Assembly (NCBI RefSeq): GCF_949628215.1
Contig: NC_134278.1
Location: 35,730,115-35,794,114 of the forward strand
Reading direction: 5' to 3'
Length of the DNA: 64,000 bases
From: Phalacrocorax aristotelis
Lineage: Eukaryota > Chordata > Aves > Suliformes > Phalacrocoracidae
The first letter of the stretch is position 1; every line of letters begins with the position of its first letter. Of this stretch, positions 46,501-59,097 are shown piece after piece. A program made the position numbers and the translations under genes. Under the pieces are notes generated by a model. The model worked only from the letters and a program-made list of their open reading frames with translations. It was not told the DNA's origin and searched no databases.

Positions 46501-49500
46501 GCGGCATGATGAGGACGACAGCTGCATCCACCAATCTGGTCCCACAGAGGTGGTTTCCTGCGTACTTGGGGTAAAGCCCTCAGAAGGCAAAAGATGAGAA
46601 GCAGACCGGGGGGGTACAAATTCTGTTCCTGCCAGCAAACAGTTTCAATAAGATGTGTGGATCCAGAAAGATGGGGGTGTGCGGGGAGTGTACAAAGACA
46701 AGAAAGGAGGGCACAGAGAAGGACATGAGAGCAGACACACAGCGAAGAGCTGGGCTACACAGGACACCAGGTCCTGTTCAGAGGATGTTTGCACCCGTAG
46801 TCTTAGCTGTAGAGAGGAACTGGGTCTCTGGTCTGGTCTATAGAAATCAAAATCACTTAATACATCAGTGTAGAAGAAAACTGGCCTTTTTTTAGTTATG
46901 TGGGCTTAAAATTTCTTAAGAAGAAAAATCTGCACTTTAGAAAGAAGTTTCATACTGGATATTGCAGCTAGCGCCTGTAGGTATAATCTGGGCTGAGAAT
47001 TTTCTTCTGGAGCCTTTTCATGGCCCTTGATGCTCTGGAGTACTAATTTCAATGAAAAATGAGCATCACATTCTTTATAGTAGTACTGGAAATCTCAGGC
47101 ACACACCAGGGTGTGCTTAACTGGTAGAAATTAATCCAGCAGAGCTGTCTGCTTTTAACCCCTCTATAATTCCATGGCTAGTTTCTTTTTTTTTTTTTTT
47201 TAATTTAAGACTAGCGAGTTTTAGCCTGCTCGATTTCCCTTTGCTGTATGCAACGTGCATGTTAATTTGGGATCGACTTTGCTCCTGGACTGTAAACATA
47301 TGTATGTGTGAACTCTAACAACAAGGCATCAAAGTAATGCAATAAATTACAAGGGTAACTTTAGTGTCAGGCAAACGCATGCTTATAGGTAGAAAACCCC
47401 TATATATATTCCAAGTGCTTTGCTCTGGTCGTTGATACTACTGAAGAGGAATTACAAATTTTAGTCTCTAATGAAAGAAAAACAGCTGGTAAATCAAAAG
47501 GCGATATTAGTTCTTACAGATTCTTTTTCTTATCCTGCACAGAATTGCACTCCAAGCAAAACCAGAACAGTTCTGAAGCAAAAACTGTTAATGAAAGGGT
47601 TTGTATGGTTGAGTAATTGATTAAAGCATTAACAGCTGCATTAGCTGCATGTCTCCTGTAGGTCTCTCCCCAGTTTTGATAGTCACTGTTTACCTTCATA
47701 CTACTGGAAATAAAGGTTGATACTGGTGGTAGGAGTCACAGGCCCTGCCTAAGCATTGCCTGGGGTTGTGTGCTACAGCCCTGCTGCTTCCAGAAGCTGA
47801 AAGGTCTCAGCGCGTTTCTATTTGACAAGTAGAGTTTGGCATTTCACTTTTAGAGGGTAATTTTTTTGGTGAACATGTTTCATTTTCCGTAATAAAGTGT
47901 TGGGCTACATTCCTGCTATACTTTATCATCTTTTCTGTGTTTTCACTTTGTTTAGATTACAAAAAAAAAAAGAAAATAAAAAGGATGCAGGTATTTTTAA
48001 AAGCCTGCTGTGTTATTTGTTATGGTATTATTTATGATCAGTGCAGTCAGCTCTTTGCAGCTGCTGAGTCTTAATACATATTTTAGACTGTCAGCTCCAA
48101 TCGGGGTTTCAGTGTGGTATAACATTATTACCACTAGATGGCTCTTACTTTCACAGTAAATAGGAATTTGCTTAAATTACCGTAATCTACTCAACAGGTT
48201 GGGTCTTTTTTTCTGAAGTGAAAAGACAGTAGGGCTTTGAAACATCTGTGTGGGAATCTACTGGCTCCCTAAATGTAACTTCTTCTATTTTGACATTTTA
48301 CTACTGCTCATAAGCCTTGAAAGCATAGCTCTTTCAGCAAACTCATTCTGAATTTTCTTGAATTAATGTTGAAATACCATGTCAGTAAAGCAGCTGATGA
48401 AGATGAAAGATTTTAAAATTTTTCTGTATTTGCTTTTTAGCAACGTTTTAATTAAAATTTTTATTTAATGAAAACTTACTACTAAAGCAGAGGGCATGTG
48501 GTAGCCCAAAGTTCATTCTTGCTAGTGAACTCATTTCTTACTTTATTCAGCAAAACTTCAGTTCATCGTGGCAGTTTTTGAAAGTTTAAATAACTGTGAT
48601 TCTGTTAACTTTACCACACACTACCTATTCTCTTAGTGGCCACAAGGAGTCACATAAAAAGAAAACAGATTAGAAACTGCCTCCATGAATTGTAAATGGA
48701 TTTTTTCTGTTGTTGCTGCTGTTCTGGAGTTGCCAGAATTCTGTCCATAAAAAGACAGCCTAACCAAAGCTGCTAAAGGCATCTGCATGCTAAGGTTTTG
48801 GTATTGTTCTTCTCTGTGCTGGTGAAACTGAATTCAGCCCTGAAATAACTACCAGAACCTGAAAATAGATCCAGGCTTCCATTTAATAAAATATATAGTT
48901 TTTTGAAAGCTTTAAGCTTCTGACATTGCAGTAGTGTCCAGATAAGTTGTAACTGTCTTTCTACTGCAAAGACAACAGGCTTATTAGAAAGGTATTAAAT
49001 CTGGAGGGATTCTGGAATTACAAACCTATGGAGTGCTACATATAGTAATGCTTTGGTCAGTGAGTATCTGTAGAATCCAATTATTCCTAGAAATGATCTC
49101 CTCCTGTCTTGAACTCTGTAGCCCTTTAAAAATAGATTTAATGATGCTCTGAACTGTGGTTTGCTTGAAACATTGCAAAAATCGTCGGGAATTATGTTTG
49201 TATGCTCAGATGCAAGACTTGCCTAAGTCACTCCTGTAAACTGCACACGAGCATTCTTTATACCTGCCTTCGCCCAGCGCTTATTCTAGAGAGTTTTTAG
49301 TTCCCTACATTTGGCTCTGAAAAGCAGTTGGTGTGCATGCACAAACCAACACCTCCACCCAGCATTTCATTAGAGTATGAAAATAAGTCTGCAGACAATT
49401 TGCAACATCTTGGATTTTCTTATTACTCCTGATCACTGGGAGGCTATTGCTACTGTCGTTATTTCCAAAACGTTAATACTTCTGAAGCTGTATCAATCTG

Positions 49501-51130
49501 GAAAAGATTATCTGCTTGGTTTTGGTTTCGCACATACATTATTAGTTCAATCTTACCAGGCTCAATATCCAGGGAATAGCTGTCAATCTCCAAATTGAGG
49601 TGTTGGGCTGCAGCATCACAGAAATCTTCCAAAACGCAGTGTACTGCTTCCGTGATATTGTACGGCACTGTCCTGGCAAATTTCATTTTGCTATTCACGA
49701 TCACACTTCCGTTCCTGAAGTTAAGTATTTCCAGTTGCTTGAAGCCTGTAAGGTTGGACTGAAGGTATGGAAGTAGCTGCAAAACAGAAATTTGCCTTTA
49801 TTTTAACTTACTGTCAATGTCTGCCTGCTATTAACTTCTTATAGTCACTTTTCATTATTGAGTACATGCACCACACACTTATTTCTCTAAATTTAATACA
49901 ATTGTTAAACTCCACCACCAAATTTACTGTTCAGTTTAGCACTATCTTCTGGATTTTCGCATCTTTCTCAATAATGCATTGCGACGGATGGGCAGCAATT
50001 TCCCCTGTAATGAAATGCACGGCAATTGGGGAGTTTATTCATCTGGAAGAGAAAAAAAAATCACCTCGCTCAAAAGCCAACTTTAATTATTTTCAAATGT
50101 TCAATCCAGGCAGGTTAGGGCATAGCATAATAGGCATGTTACTGAGCTGACCTGCTGCCCTATTGTACCCGTAGAGAAAATCCATATCTAATCACATTCG
50201 TCCTGCTAATCTATGATATATTTTAAAAGGCCTATTTTTAAATCCAGCATGTAGACATAAGCCTTAGATTTAATCAGCCCTGCTGTACTGTTGACATGAA
50301 TCTAAGAAAAAGCCAAATAAATTACATGTCAGGCATATATCTGGAGTCTCTTGAACAAGCAAAAACTTTCATTACTGACTTCATAAAGTCTTTCTTCGTA
50401 CCCTGAGAGCATCCCAGGCTTATTGGTCCTTTAAAAATACAGCTTATCAGACTGAATTGTGGTAGGGTCTGATATTGTTAAAATATTGAGCTCTTCAGTG
50501 TATTTCTTTAAACTGTGCCCAACTATTACATACGTTGTTCAAGTTGATATTCACCCACCAATTGCATGAACTGTTGTTCTAGTGCTTTGTATTCTGGCGA
50601 GCTCCTGTTGAAGAGGTCATCAGAAAAGTGCATGTTGGTTACCCTCAGGCTGAAGAAAACCACTAGCTCCTTGCCTTTCGCTGCAGTTGTCATGGAGCTG
50701 GTGGTTACATACTTCAGCGTAGGAGCTGGGGTGGCTTCTGCAGGCTCAGTTGTCAGCACTGAGATATAACCGCTGCCATGCTCTGCTTCGTCCAGTGCCT
50801 CTGTGCTCATCACACCGACGTAATCTAACTCGCCAGCAATATCCTTCACTCCTGTCCCGGTGCCATCGGGGGGAACGCTCTCTGGTGTGGGTACCGAGGA
50901 GTCTGGTACTTCGAGAGACTGTTCGATGACCTGAGAGTGGCTGTAGGATGGGCTGGTTGCTGCAGGCAGTGGTGCTGTTTGGGCTGATGGTAGCATGTCT
51001 GTAATAACATCTTCAAGCTGCACGGTAGAGAGATCACTTGAACCAATAAAGAAAGGCAATGTTTTGTAACTGCTGGTTGTAACTAAAATGTCATCGCCTG
51101 ATGATTCCGGTTCATCCATGAACTTAACTG
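43398..51130 (-). CDS. IMPG1: IMPG1, interphotoreceptor matrix proteoglycan 1, 3' end (multi-exon, 5' part outside window)
   Basis: Minus-strand exons in transcript order: 51130-50559, 49776-49557, 45737-45527, 43578-43398; phases agree at each junction. IMPG1 is a chondroitin-sulfate-bearing glycoprotein of the matrix around photoreceptors and binds hyaluronan. Seen: a Ser/Thr/Pro-rich segment with Ser-Gly sites near acidic residues, a SEA domain (FFSLRVTNM to DSYSLDIEP) with a GSVIV autocleavage-type motif, two EGF-like modules of six cysteines each, a hydrophobic helix and a basic tail ending NSNLQ. The SEA and linker sequences match what I recall of mammalian IMPG1, and MYO6 is its expected neighbour. 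The ending differs from mammalian IMPG1 and resembles IMPG2. Exons before 51130 are not in the window or not recognised. Confidence 0.95.
44668..44691. repeat. short tandem repeat (GAAGTCA)n
   Basis: Three consecutive copies of a 7-base unit (AGTCAGA phase) directly visible, adjoining a CR1 tail remnant. Confidence 0.85.
44693..44729 (+). mobile_element. CR1 LINE 3' tail remnant
   Basis: Reads GATCCCTGAGGTCCCTTCCA then ACCTGTGATTCTGTAA, the usual CR1 3' end in + orientation. Very short. Confidence 0.6.
45527..45737 (-). CDS. IMPG1: IMPG1 exon: EGF-like 1 and first part of EGF-like 2
   Basis: Minus-strand acceptor CCTTTACAG, donor GTAAAT. It reads [60 protein letters not shown] and ends GRGAVC plus two bases of Arg. 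Six cysteines complete EGF-1; four more start EGF-2. Remembered mammalian IMPG1 has a degenerate second module here, while this sequence is regular. Confidence 0.95.
45738..49556 (-). other. IMPG1 intron (3.8 kb)
   Basis: Intronic sequence with T-runs at about 46015-46033 and 47185-47203. No gene, recognised repeat or RNA gene is seen. Confidence 0.8.
49557..49776 (-). CDS. IMPG1: IMPG1 exon: second half of SEA domain
   Basis: Minus-strand acceptor CTGTTTTGCAG, donor GTAAGA; 73 codons plus one base. It starts [20 protein letters not shown], then [20 protein letters not shown] and [20 protein letters not shown], ending SLDIEP. G-S-V-I-V fits the SEA autocleavage motif (G followed by S and beta-branched residues). 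N-glycosylation sequons NLT, NGS and NIT are visible. Confidence 0.96.
49777..50558 (-). other. IMPG1 intron (0.8 kb)
   Basis: Short intron within the SEA domain. The open frame of the upstream exon continues a short way into it (to 50526), but the correct donor is GTGGGT at 50558. Confidence 0.85.
50559..51130 (-). CDS. IMPG1: IMPG1 large exon: Ser/Thr/Pro-rich proteoglycan segment and start of SEA domain
   Basis: Minus-strand acceptor TTTTTCTGCAG, donor GTGGGT; 572 nt. Two bases finish Ala, then [20 protein letters not shown], a long acidic S/T/P-rich region, [20 protein letters not shown] and [20 protein letters not shown] to FMQL. Ser-Gly sites next to acidic residues (ESSGDD, EHGSGY) are candidate chondroitin-sulfate attachment points. 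The SEA start joins the next exon as FMQL-LLPYL, as in the mammalian protein. The acceptor is a tandem CAGCAG, so a three-base alternative start (51127) is possible. Confidence 0.95.
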
Positions 51131-52604
51131 CTGCAGAAAAACAGGGGAAAAACAAATAGCTATTTTGAAAAGCAAGCATAACAAACATCAAGCATGGAAA
51201 TAGCAGGTGTATTGTATTTCCACTGAAGCATTTTTAAAAACAAGATTTAACACTATGTAAACATGAAAATGTTATTTCCATCACCAAGGAAGGACTACTG
51301 GAGTAAAACACCTCATCCACATGTTTGAGTGATGAGATTTCTGTGGGTGCTGTGTTTAAATAATAATTATACTTGGTAAATATTTCCCAAGCCAATCCAA
51401 ACCGCGTTCTTGTTTTGAAGGTACGTAATCACACTGTCAGTTTATATTGACTGAAGGAGTAGATTGCAGCTTTGAGCTGTCTGCTCAGATCAGTTGCATG
51501 CCAGAGTCATTCTGTTCCCCTCTGCAAGAGGTCAAAGCTTTGATTTGCTAGTATTCATAAAATGTGGTTAAGAAAAACAGTACAGCCTCTTCAGATGCAA
51601 ACTGTGTCAATTTACCTAAAGGACAATAGCACCAGTGAAAACAACTTCAAACCTTAAGAAACCATCTGCTGCACCTGAAGTAGCCATCTGATCCAGATGC
51701 TGAACTTCTATAAGGTCCCCACTGGGGCTTGGCGTGGATCTAGGATGTGTGATAGCTGTGGCTGAAGTCCAGATCTACAGCACGATGACTGAGACTCTTT
51801 GAATTCGGCTTGCAGCTACCCAGCCACAATGAATTGGCAGAAACAACAGCTTCCAAGCAGCAGCCATCTACCCAAGATGGCAACTTTGTCCTTTTCCAGT
51901 GATACACATATGTGGGCTCTTCACACAGGACTTTTAGCAGCCCCCTACAGGCAAAATAACTTATCAGCTGATAGGAAAGAAGTTTTTTTCCGGTTGATGA
52001 ACTCTTCCATTTTGTATGTACTAATTTCTTCCCAGTGGCCAATGAAAGCACTAGGGCAGAGCAAACTTCTGCATTAGGAATAACCCCACTGAAGGAGGTG
52101 GCAACGATCCTGTCCATGGCATAAGAGTTGCCCGTGGATGTTCTTTGTGTCCCTTTGCATTTCTTTGCTTCTAAATGAATGAGGTCCAATCATCTGCTTA
52201 TTGTATTGCTGTTTCCAGGAACAAATGTATATTTTAAACAAAGAAAAGCTTAATACGAGATAGCTCTCTGTTTTCCTGACACTGTTAATTTAACAGCACA
52301 TACTAGCGCTTTGATTCCTCCCTGCAGATACAGTGCCTTGGTGGCATAATGTGGATTTTTTTCTATATAGCCATATATAGCCCCATTCTGCTGAGCTGAC
52401 TGCATTTCTCAAATCAGCAAAGAATTGCTCTAAGGCACTCTGTGTGGTTTTACTAGAATTAGATGCTTGAAAAAATTTTTCTCCCATATGGTTACCACTT
52501 GGTATAAACTTATGTTAAGAGCTGCTACATATATATTTTTTCTCCTTTATCATTTGTTTCATTATGTATGTTGCAGTATATGTATGGTGGTGTAAAAAGA
52601 TAAA

Positions 52605-52700
52605 ACACATGTTAATGAAATAATATAAAATAATAAATAGTATAATATAGGAACATATACAAAATTAATATATGTAAACAATAAATAGTATTAATAGATA
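52605..52700. repeat. AT-rich low-complexity tract
   Basis: Almost only A and T with AATA/TATA units, directly adjoining the 5' end of a CR1 copy. Confidence 0.8.
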
Positions 52701-53525
52701 CTTTGCCATCTGGACGGACCTGGACAAGCTTGAGAAGTGGGTCTCATGAGGTTCAACAAGGTCAAGTGCAAGGTCTTACACCTGGGCCAGGGCAACCCCC
52801 AGTATCTATATAGGCTGGGGGATGAAGCGGTTTAGAGCAGCCTTGCAGAGAGAAACTTGGGGATACCGGTGGATGAAAAGCTGGACATGAGCCGACAATG
52901 TGCACTCACAGCCCAGAAGGCCAGCTGTATCCTGAGCTGTGTTGAAGCGTGGCCAGCAGGCTGAGGGAGGTGATTCTGCCCCTCTACTGCGCTCTGGTGA
53001 GACCCCACCTGCAGCATTGTGTCCAGCTCTGGAGCCCTCAGCACAGGAAAGACATGGACCTGTTGGAGCGGGTCCAGAGAAGGGCCACAAAAATGATCAG
53101 GGGGCTGGAGCAGCTCCCCTATGAAGACAGGCTGAGAGAGTTGGGGTTGTTCAGCCTGGAGAAGAAAAGGCTCCGGGGAGACCTTATTGCAGTCTTTCAG
53201 TACTTAAAGGGAGCTTATAAGAAAGATGGGGACAGACTTTTTAGTAGGGCCTGCTGTGACAGGACAAGGGGCAATGGTTTTAAACTAAAAGAGGGCAGAT
53301 TCAGAGTAGATGTAAGGAACAAATTTTTTACTATAAGGGTAGTGAAACGATGGCACAGGTTACCCCAAGAGGTGGTAGATGCCCCATCCCTGGAAACATT
53401 CAGTTTGGACAGGTCTCTGAGCAACCTGATCTAGTTAAAGATGTCCCCGCTCATTGCGGGGGGAGGGTTTGACTAGACAACCTTTAAGGGTCCCTTCCAA
53501 CCTAAACTATTCTATGATTCTATGA
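52700..53525 (+). mobile_element. CR1 LINE, 5'-truncated 3' end of ORF2 plus tail
   Basis: Reads CR1 ORF2 C-terminal coding sequence: [40 protein letters not shown] and a basic C-terminal part (52949-53434 is open). The non-coding 3' end follows with CTATTCTATGATTCTATGA at the tail. 5' truncation is usual for this family. It is more diverged than the copy at 59.1 kb. Confidence 0.93.
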
Positions 53526-56500
53526 ACAGTAATAAAATAACTAAAACATAATAGACTGAGCAGTGGTTAAACTATTGGAGTAGGTTGTAAAAGAGCTAGA
53601 TTTACTTTTTGGTTCCTCTTCTAACTCCTCAGGACTCTTGAGAACATGCCTTTGTGGTGTATTGGTCTCACTTCTAGAAGGCATTTAAAAATGAGATGCA
53701 TCCTCAAAACTGGTCATCTTTGTTCCCTTTTTAGTCAATAGAGAGACATTTATCTCACATTAAAAAAACCCACCCAAACATATGCTGGATCTTCTGAAAT
53801 GTCTGTATCTTTCTGTTAACTTCAGAATATACACAACAAATTTATGTAAGATGCCTGATTTTCCCCGTCGTTAGAAGTTAAAGTCCCCTCTAATTTCTGT
53901 TATCTAAATCAATCTCTGCAACTCCTTGTATCATTTTTGAGGTTCACTGATTTCTCTGGGGTGCCCAAGTATTAGAGTGATAAGGACTATTGCAGTTTTT
54001 TGAAAAAGGGAAACAACTTTCCGTTGTGGTGTAGTTTGGTACTACCAGCAGGGCGGTGTGGTTCTGGCTCTGGTGAAAGGTCAGTGAGTTTTACTCTGGA
54101 ATACCAGTAACATGGTGTTACTGGAGTGTTCCTCCTCTCAGGAGAGGAAACTTAGAAACTCTCAGTTCTAAGGTTTTCCATTTGTTGCAAGTGTTTTGTG
54201 TGCCTTGGCTAAGGCAAGAACTAGGGGGTCTTTGTCTGTTCTGCGGGTAGTGAACTTCTAGAAACAATTTCCCCAAATAACCTGGATATTCTGAAGCAGA
54301 ACTCCTCAGATAAACGAGCCTGGAAGGATCATTACTGCATGTGCTTCTGTTTATGCAGTTACTAGTAAATAATCAGTACTACATCAGTAGCTATTGCAAA
54401 TGTTGTTCCGTTACCAATAACCCCATCTGAAAGCACAATGTATTTTAGGACTGTTTTTAACAGGTATTGAGTAACAGAAACTAACATTGTGTTTCGGTAA
54501 GGTGCTGGGGAATATCAGGAATATCTTGCTAGAGCAAAGTTCATCACCGCAGCAGCACATGTTCTCATAACTACACACAAAAAAGCGTTCTAGAAACAAG
54601 ACGGGGACTACTCTGACAGGGTAGTCAGGGAAAGGACACTCCCACATTTGCTGCTTTCTGGATGTGCAAAATATTGCAAGTTGTAAGGCAAATGCCTGCA
54701 AGCTGCTCCCCCTCTTTTGAAGACCAGGTTATTAGCTACTGTTACATTTTCTTGCAGGATTCCCCTGTTATCTTGCAGCAGAAAGCAGAGCAGTCAGCCA
54801 AGATGCTTCTTCCAAACACTTCCCAAACTGGCCTGGACAGCTGCTGCTGATGGACATTTTGTTATGCTTCGGCACACGGGAACAAATCAGTATGAGCTGG
54901 GTGCTGCCACGGTTTTCCAGAGATCAGGTTTTAGGGGAGGCAACTGTAAAGCAGTGGCATGCCACAGGGGGAGCCTATTTTGCCCTAAACACTAGCTGGC
55001 TGATGGTAAATTACTAAAGATCACTCATCTCTGTCAGTATTTACTACCCCTTTCCCATATTGGACAAGGCAAATTTTAATGGTTAATTTTGTTGCCTTCA
55101 TCTGCATGCGTGAAAACATTTTTGTCCAAGTGCCTCATTTTAACTGGCAGAATATTTGGAAGCCAGAATGATTTAGTTGATAAAAAATATCACTTGATAA
55201 GAGACATATATTTCACCTATTTTGGGTTTCATATTTACGTTTGGGTTCTAATCCCATATTTATCGGCAGTGAAACACTGAAATCAATGGAACCAACCTGG
55301 TAGCATAAAACCTGAGCAAGTGAGGTCAGGATGTTTGGATTTGCCCCGAGGATCAGGAGCGCCCAGTCCTATGGCCCTTAGGGGAAAAGCATTCTGCCAG
55401 GTTATGAAATAGTTCCTTACCTTTCACAAGATGAGCTCCTCCCACCTCCCTCCCAGATCCCGTGTCTGCTCATGACTGAAGTGCACAAAATAACAAGCGA
55501 GCTTAAAGTGCAGGTGATTGTGGAAAAGACTCTGAAGTACACTGCTAATATGCTAACATGAAGCATCTGTGTTGGACGGGATCCAGAAAAACCCTAAGTG
55601 CTGCATTCTCCTTTACTGCGAGGCCAGACTGCGGTGATCTGGAAGCACAACAGGACTACAAAGTGAGTGCAGCAAATTGCCCTTTAAACTAGCGCAGGTG
55701 TGCAGTCTCCTTTTATTTGTTGTGATGTGTAATTTGCACTACTGAAAGTATAACACAAGAGCTACAGTCCTAGTGCCTCTAGTCCTAGAGAGTAGCCAAA
55801 AATTAATAGCAAAGCGCGCTGTGGACCCTGGGGTTGTGCAAGCCGCATGGTACACCAAACGCTGCACCACAGCTTGATGCCCTAATACTTCATTGAGAAC
55901 TTGAGGTGCTTTTCTCTTGCCATGGCCTCGTGTTTCTTGTGTAATCAAGGATATGGACAGATTAGGAAAACAAAGCCTAGTGATGTTCTCTGTTTACAAA
56001 GCTCTTGCTGTTACTTGTTACGCTGATAAGGAGTGAGAGTCACTTGTTAGCTAAGGGAACTCAGGGCAGATTTCTTAGCATTAGTGCTTGGGGCATTAAT
56101 GCAGGATGATCTACTGATAGGATGAACCTCCAGCTCCACAGATCAACCTTCTCTCAGCATGACAACATACACCTGAACATGTGATCGTGATGGCATTTCT
56201 TAGGTAGATTACATTTTAGAAAGAGGTAACTAGAGGAGAAAGAAGTACTGAAATGGCTTTGAAATTGCAGCAAGATTAAAGCAGAATAACCATATATATA
56301 TTATACATTTGGCATATAGCTCTGTGTGTGTATATATAATCTATACATAGATTATAGAGGTCTTCTGGCATCCTTTTATTACAAGCAAAGTAACTTAAAA
56401 GGCCTTGAGGGCGCATCAAGATGATCCCTATACATGTATCACTTGTTTTCATAAGATGCCAATTCTTATCAGTCACTGTCTCTCCAGCTGAGTTAGACAG

Positions 56501-56847
56501 TGGCTGACCACAGACATAGTGTTAGTCCCTTGCAATGTGAAAGCGAAGGGATTCACCTAAAAGGCTGCTGAGCACTTGGTGGAGCAAAACACCAGGGGTT
56601 ACTGACCCCTTCTCTTGGTTGCACTTTGTCTAATGTGTGTCACACTCCTGCTGCAAGGCTTCCCTACACAAGTGACATATTCCAGTCAGCAGCAAACTGA
56701 TTTGCAACTGGTTTTGCTGAACCATTCCATGTCTACATGAGACTTTGATAAAAATCAGTCCAAAGGAGTTAAAAAATATGGATAAAACAAAGAAGATCTA
56801 GACATTGGGAGTGAAAGAAACTCCTTTGCATAATGGTATTCAGTCTG

Positions 56848-57073
56848 GATATAAGAAAGAATTTTTTTTACAATGAGGGTGGTGAAACACTGGCACAGGT
56901 TGCCCGAGAGGTGGTAGATGCCCCATCCCTGGAAACATTCAAGGTCAGGCTGGACCTGGCTCTGAGCAACCTGATCTAGCTGAAGATGTGTCTGCTCACC
57001 ACAGGGGGCTTGGACTAGACGGCCTTTAATGTTCCTTCCAACTCAAACTGTTCTATGTTTCTATGATTCTATA
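56848..57073 (+). mobile_element. CR1 LINE 3' fragment
   Basis: Begins GGATATAAGAAAGAATTTTT, runs through GTGAAACACTGGCACAGGTT and the GGAAACATTC segment, and ends with TTCTATGATTCTAT. Same family and orientation as the copy at 52.7 kb but more truncated. Confidence 0.9.
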
Positions 57074-59097
57074 TGCACATATATATACATATTTAATTTT
57101 GAAACTGAACACAAAATACACTTAAACTGGTTCATTGTAAAGCAATTATTTGTAAAACTTCACCCAGTTTGCCTTGTAGATTAGTTTTTTACAGTAGAGG
57201 GCTAAAGAAAACACAGGCAATTATTTTTTTGAAACCTCTAAAAGTACAAACACTGAATATTTAGGCATTCTTCACCTCAGCATATTTCATTTCAGCATAC
57301 AGTTTGGTCTACAACATTATCATTCAGGTGTAGGGAACCACAGAAAGCACAAAATAAGATGCTGAAATCAAATATATCCCCAGAGTAACCATATGCAATA
57401 TTAAACAATGGCACGGAATTAAAAATGGCTGTCAGCAATAAAAAATCTCAGCTCTAACTCTCAGCCACCACTTACCGTCCCACAAAGACGTTCACGGAAC
57501 TCTCCAGATGTTTTTTTGTATTACATGGACAAGGCAGGACAATATTGTACTGAGGAGAGTTTTATATCTAAAATTAAACTGTTGTTGGCAGAGATGTGTA
57601 AATGCTAAATTAAGAGGCAATTTCCTGGGTGCATTGCTATATTAAATCTTTGTAAAAAGAGTGCTGCATGCAGGCATTTATTCCCAGCTGAGGAGTAAAA
57701 TACATAGGTTTGACTTATCAGAAAAAATCAGCTGCCATTTTAACAACTTTATTTTAGGTATCTAATTAGTTGGTCTTCTTATATTTTTTAAAGTGAGGAA
57801 AACCCTCCTAATTGACCATGAATAAGGAATTATTGTTTGGGAAAGGTCAAATTGTCATGAGACATTTTTCTAGTGGGTTTGCATTAGTAAGCAGGCCCAG
57901 AAGGTTATACATTAAGAGGTCCTGACATTTCATTTCATTCATGAGCTTAATAAGCACTGGCATTTCCTATTGGCAATAGACAAATTTTCCAAGTCCACTG
58001 ACAGATATTGTTCTGTATATGAAAGTTACAGTATTACAATGTATATATTTGTACACACGTTGGCTGAAGAAAATAACTAACAAAGGAAAAATTGTGCAAT
58101 TAAAAGATTGGTCCGTAATGCAGGATAAGAATCTCCTGATGGGCAACTCTGCTGGTATAAATACCAGATGAACTGGTACAGCAAACAGCTGGATTCAAAT
58201 TTACATATTTTTTGGTGCCTGAAATGCCACAAAATCCCTGGATGCAGGACTGTTGCGTACAAACAGATAAAGTGCAGATTTTGTGTTTGAGGTCTTTCAT
58301 TTTTAACTAAGGCACAAGTAATATGAGGATCAAAAGAATTAAGAGAAGAGGGACATTAACCTAACGTGTCACAGCAAATAATTACTGATTAAATTTGTCT
58401 TTTTAACTGTAAAGCCAAGCCAGAAAAGCCAGAATGATCTATGGCTGTCGTTCTGTTTGTCTAGATGAACTCTCCAGAAGCCAGGTTCAGTGTCCACTGA
58501 AACCAACAGAACTCCTTCTCCTCTGACTCCAGTGAATCTCAGTTCACTGGGAGTGAACCCCATCTCTTCTCCATCTCCAGTTCTAAAAATTCTTTCTCTC
58601 TTGACTTTTTTTCTCAGCATCCTCACTGAAACTTTTTGAGTAATCTAATTTTTCACAGAACAGTCTGATAGCTGCAGCTCTAGCTCTGCTACTATGTGGT
58701 GCTCTGTTTAACCTATATAAGAAGCCTTCAGTTTATTCTGAAAATTTTCATACCTTGCAGCTGTGCTTCATAATCATGCTTTTACCACCAAAGATGCAAA
58801 TAAATGTCATTCTGACATGATGTCACAAGAGGAGTATTTTCTAGCCTAATAAAATACTAATTAGTAATGATAAGCTCATAATAATGTTATCCTCAGAACA
58901 ATTCAGTTCTACATGACACTCTGAAAACTAAGAGGGTAATACCATATTTGCAAAATCAAGACCTGAAAGCTAAAATACTGCGGAATTCAGGGTGTTGAGC
59001 ACTACAGCTTACTAACCTTTCCTATGTCCATTATGAAAGCATCTTCTAAAGGTGCTGCTTTAGCTGGGCTCCACACACTGGCATCAAGGCCCACCTT

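Noticed and set aside
50526..50558. Continuation of the large IMPG1 exon frame to the TAA at 50526
   Set aside because: The donor GTGGGT at 50558 joins in phase 0 to the SEA exon and restores the conserved FMQL-LLPYL junction; the later GTATGT would break the frame.
51740..52189. 149-codon minus-strand ORF
   Set aside because: No recognisable domain, no splice context matching IMPG1, ordinary composition; treated as chance.
57476..57549. Exon-like minus-strand segment with a perfect GTAAGT donor and an open frame
   Set aside because: Runs phase 0 to 2, but the next known IMPG1 exon needs a phase-1 end, and the peptide does not resemble IMPG1. Possible only with another exon between.
58369..58626. 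Minus-strand 85-codon ORF
   Set aside because: No domain or splice context; not supported as a gene.
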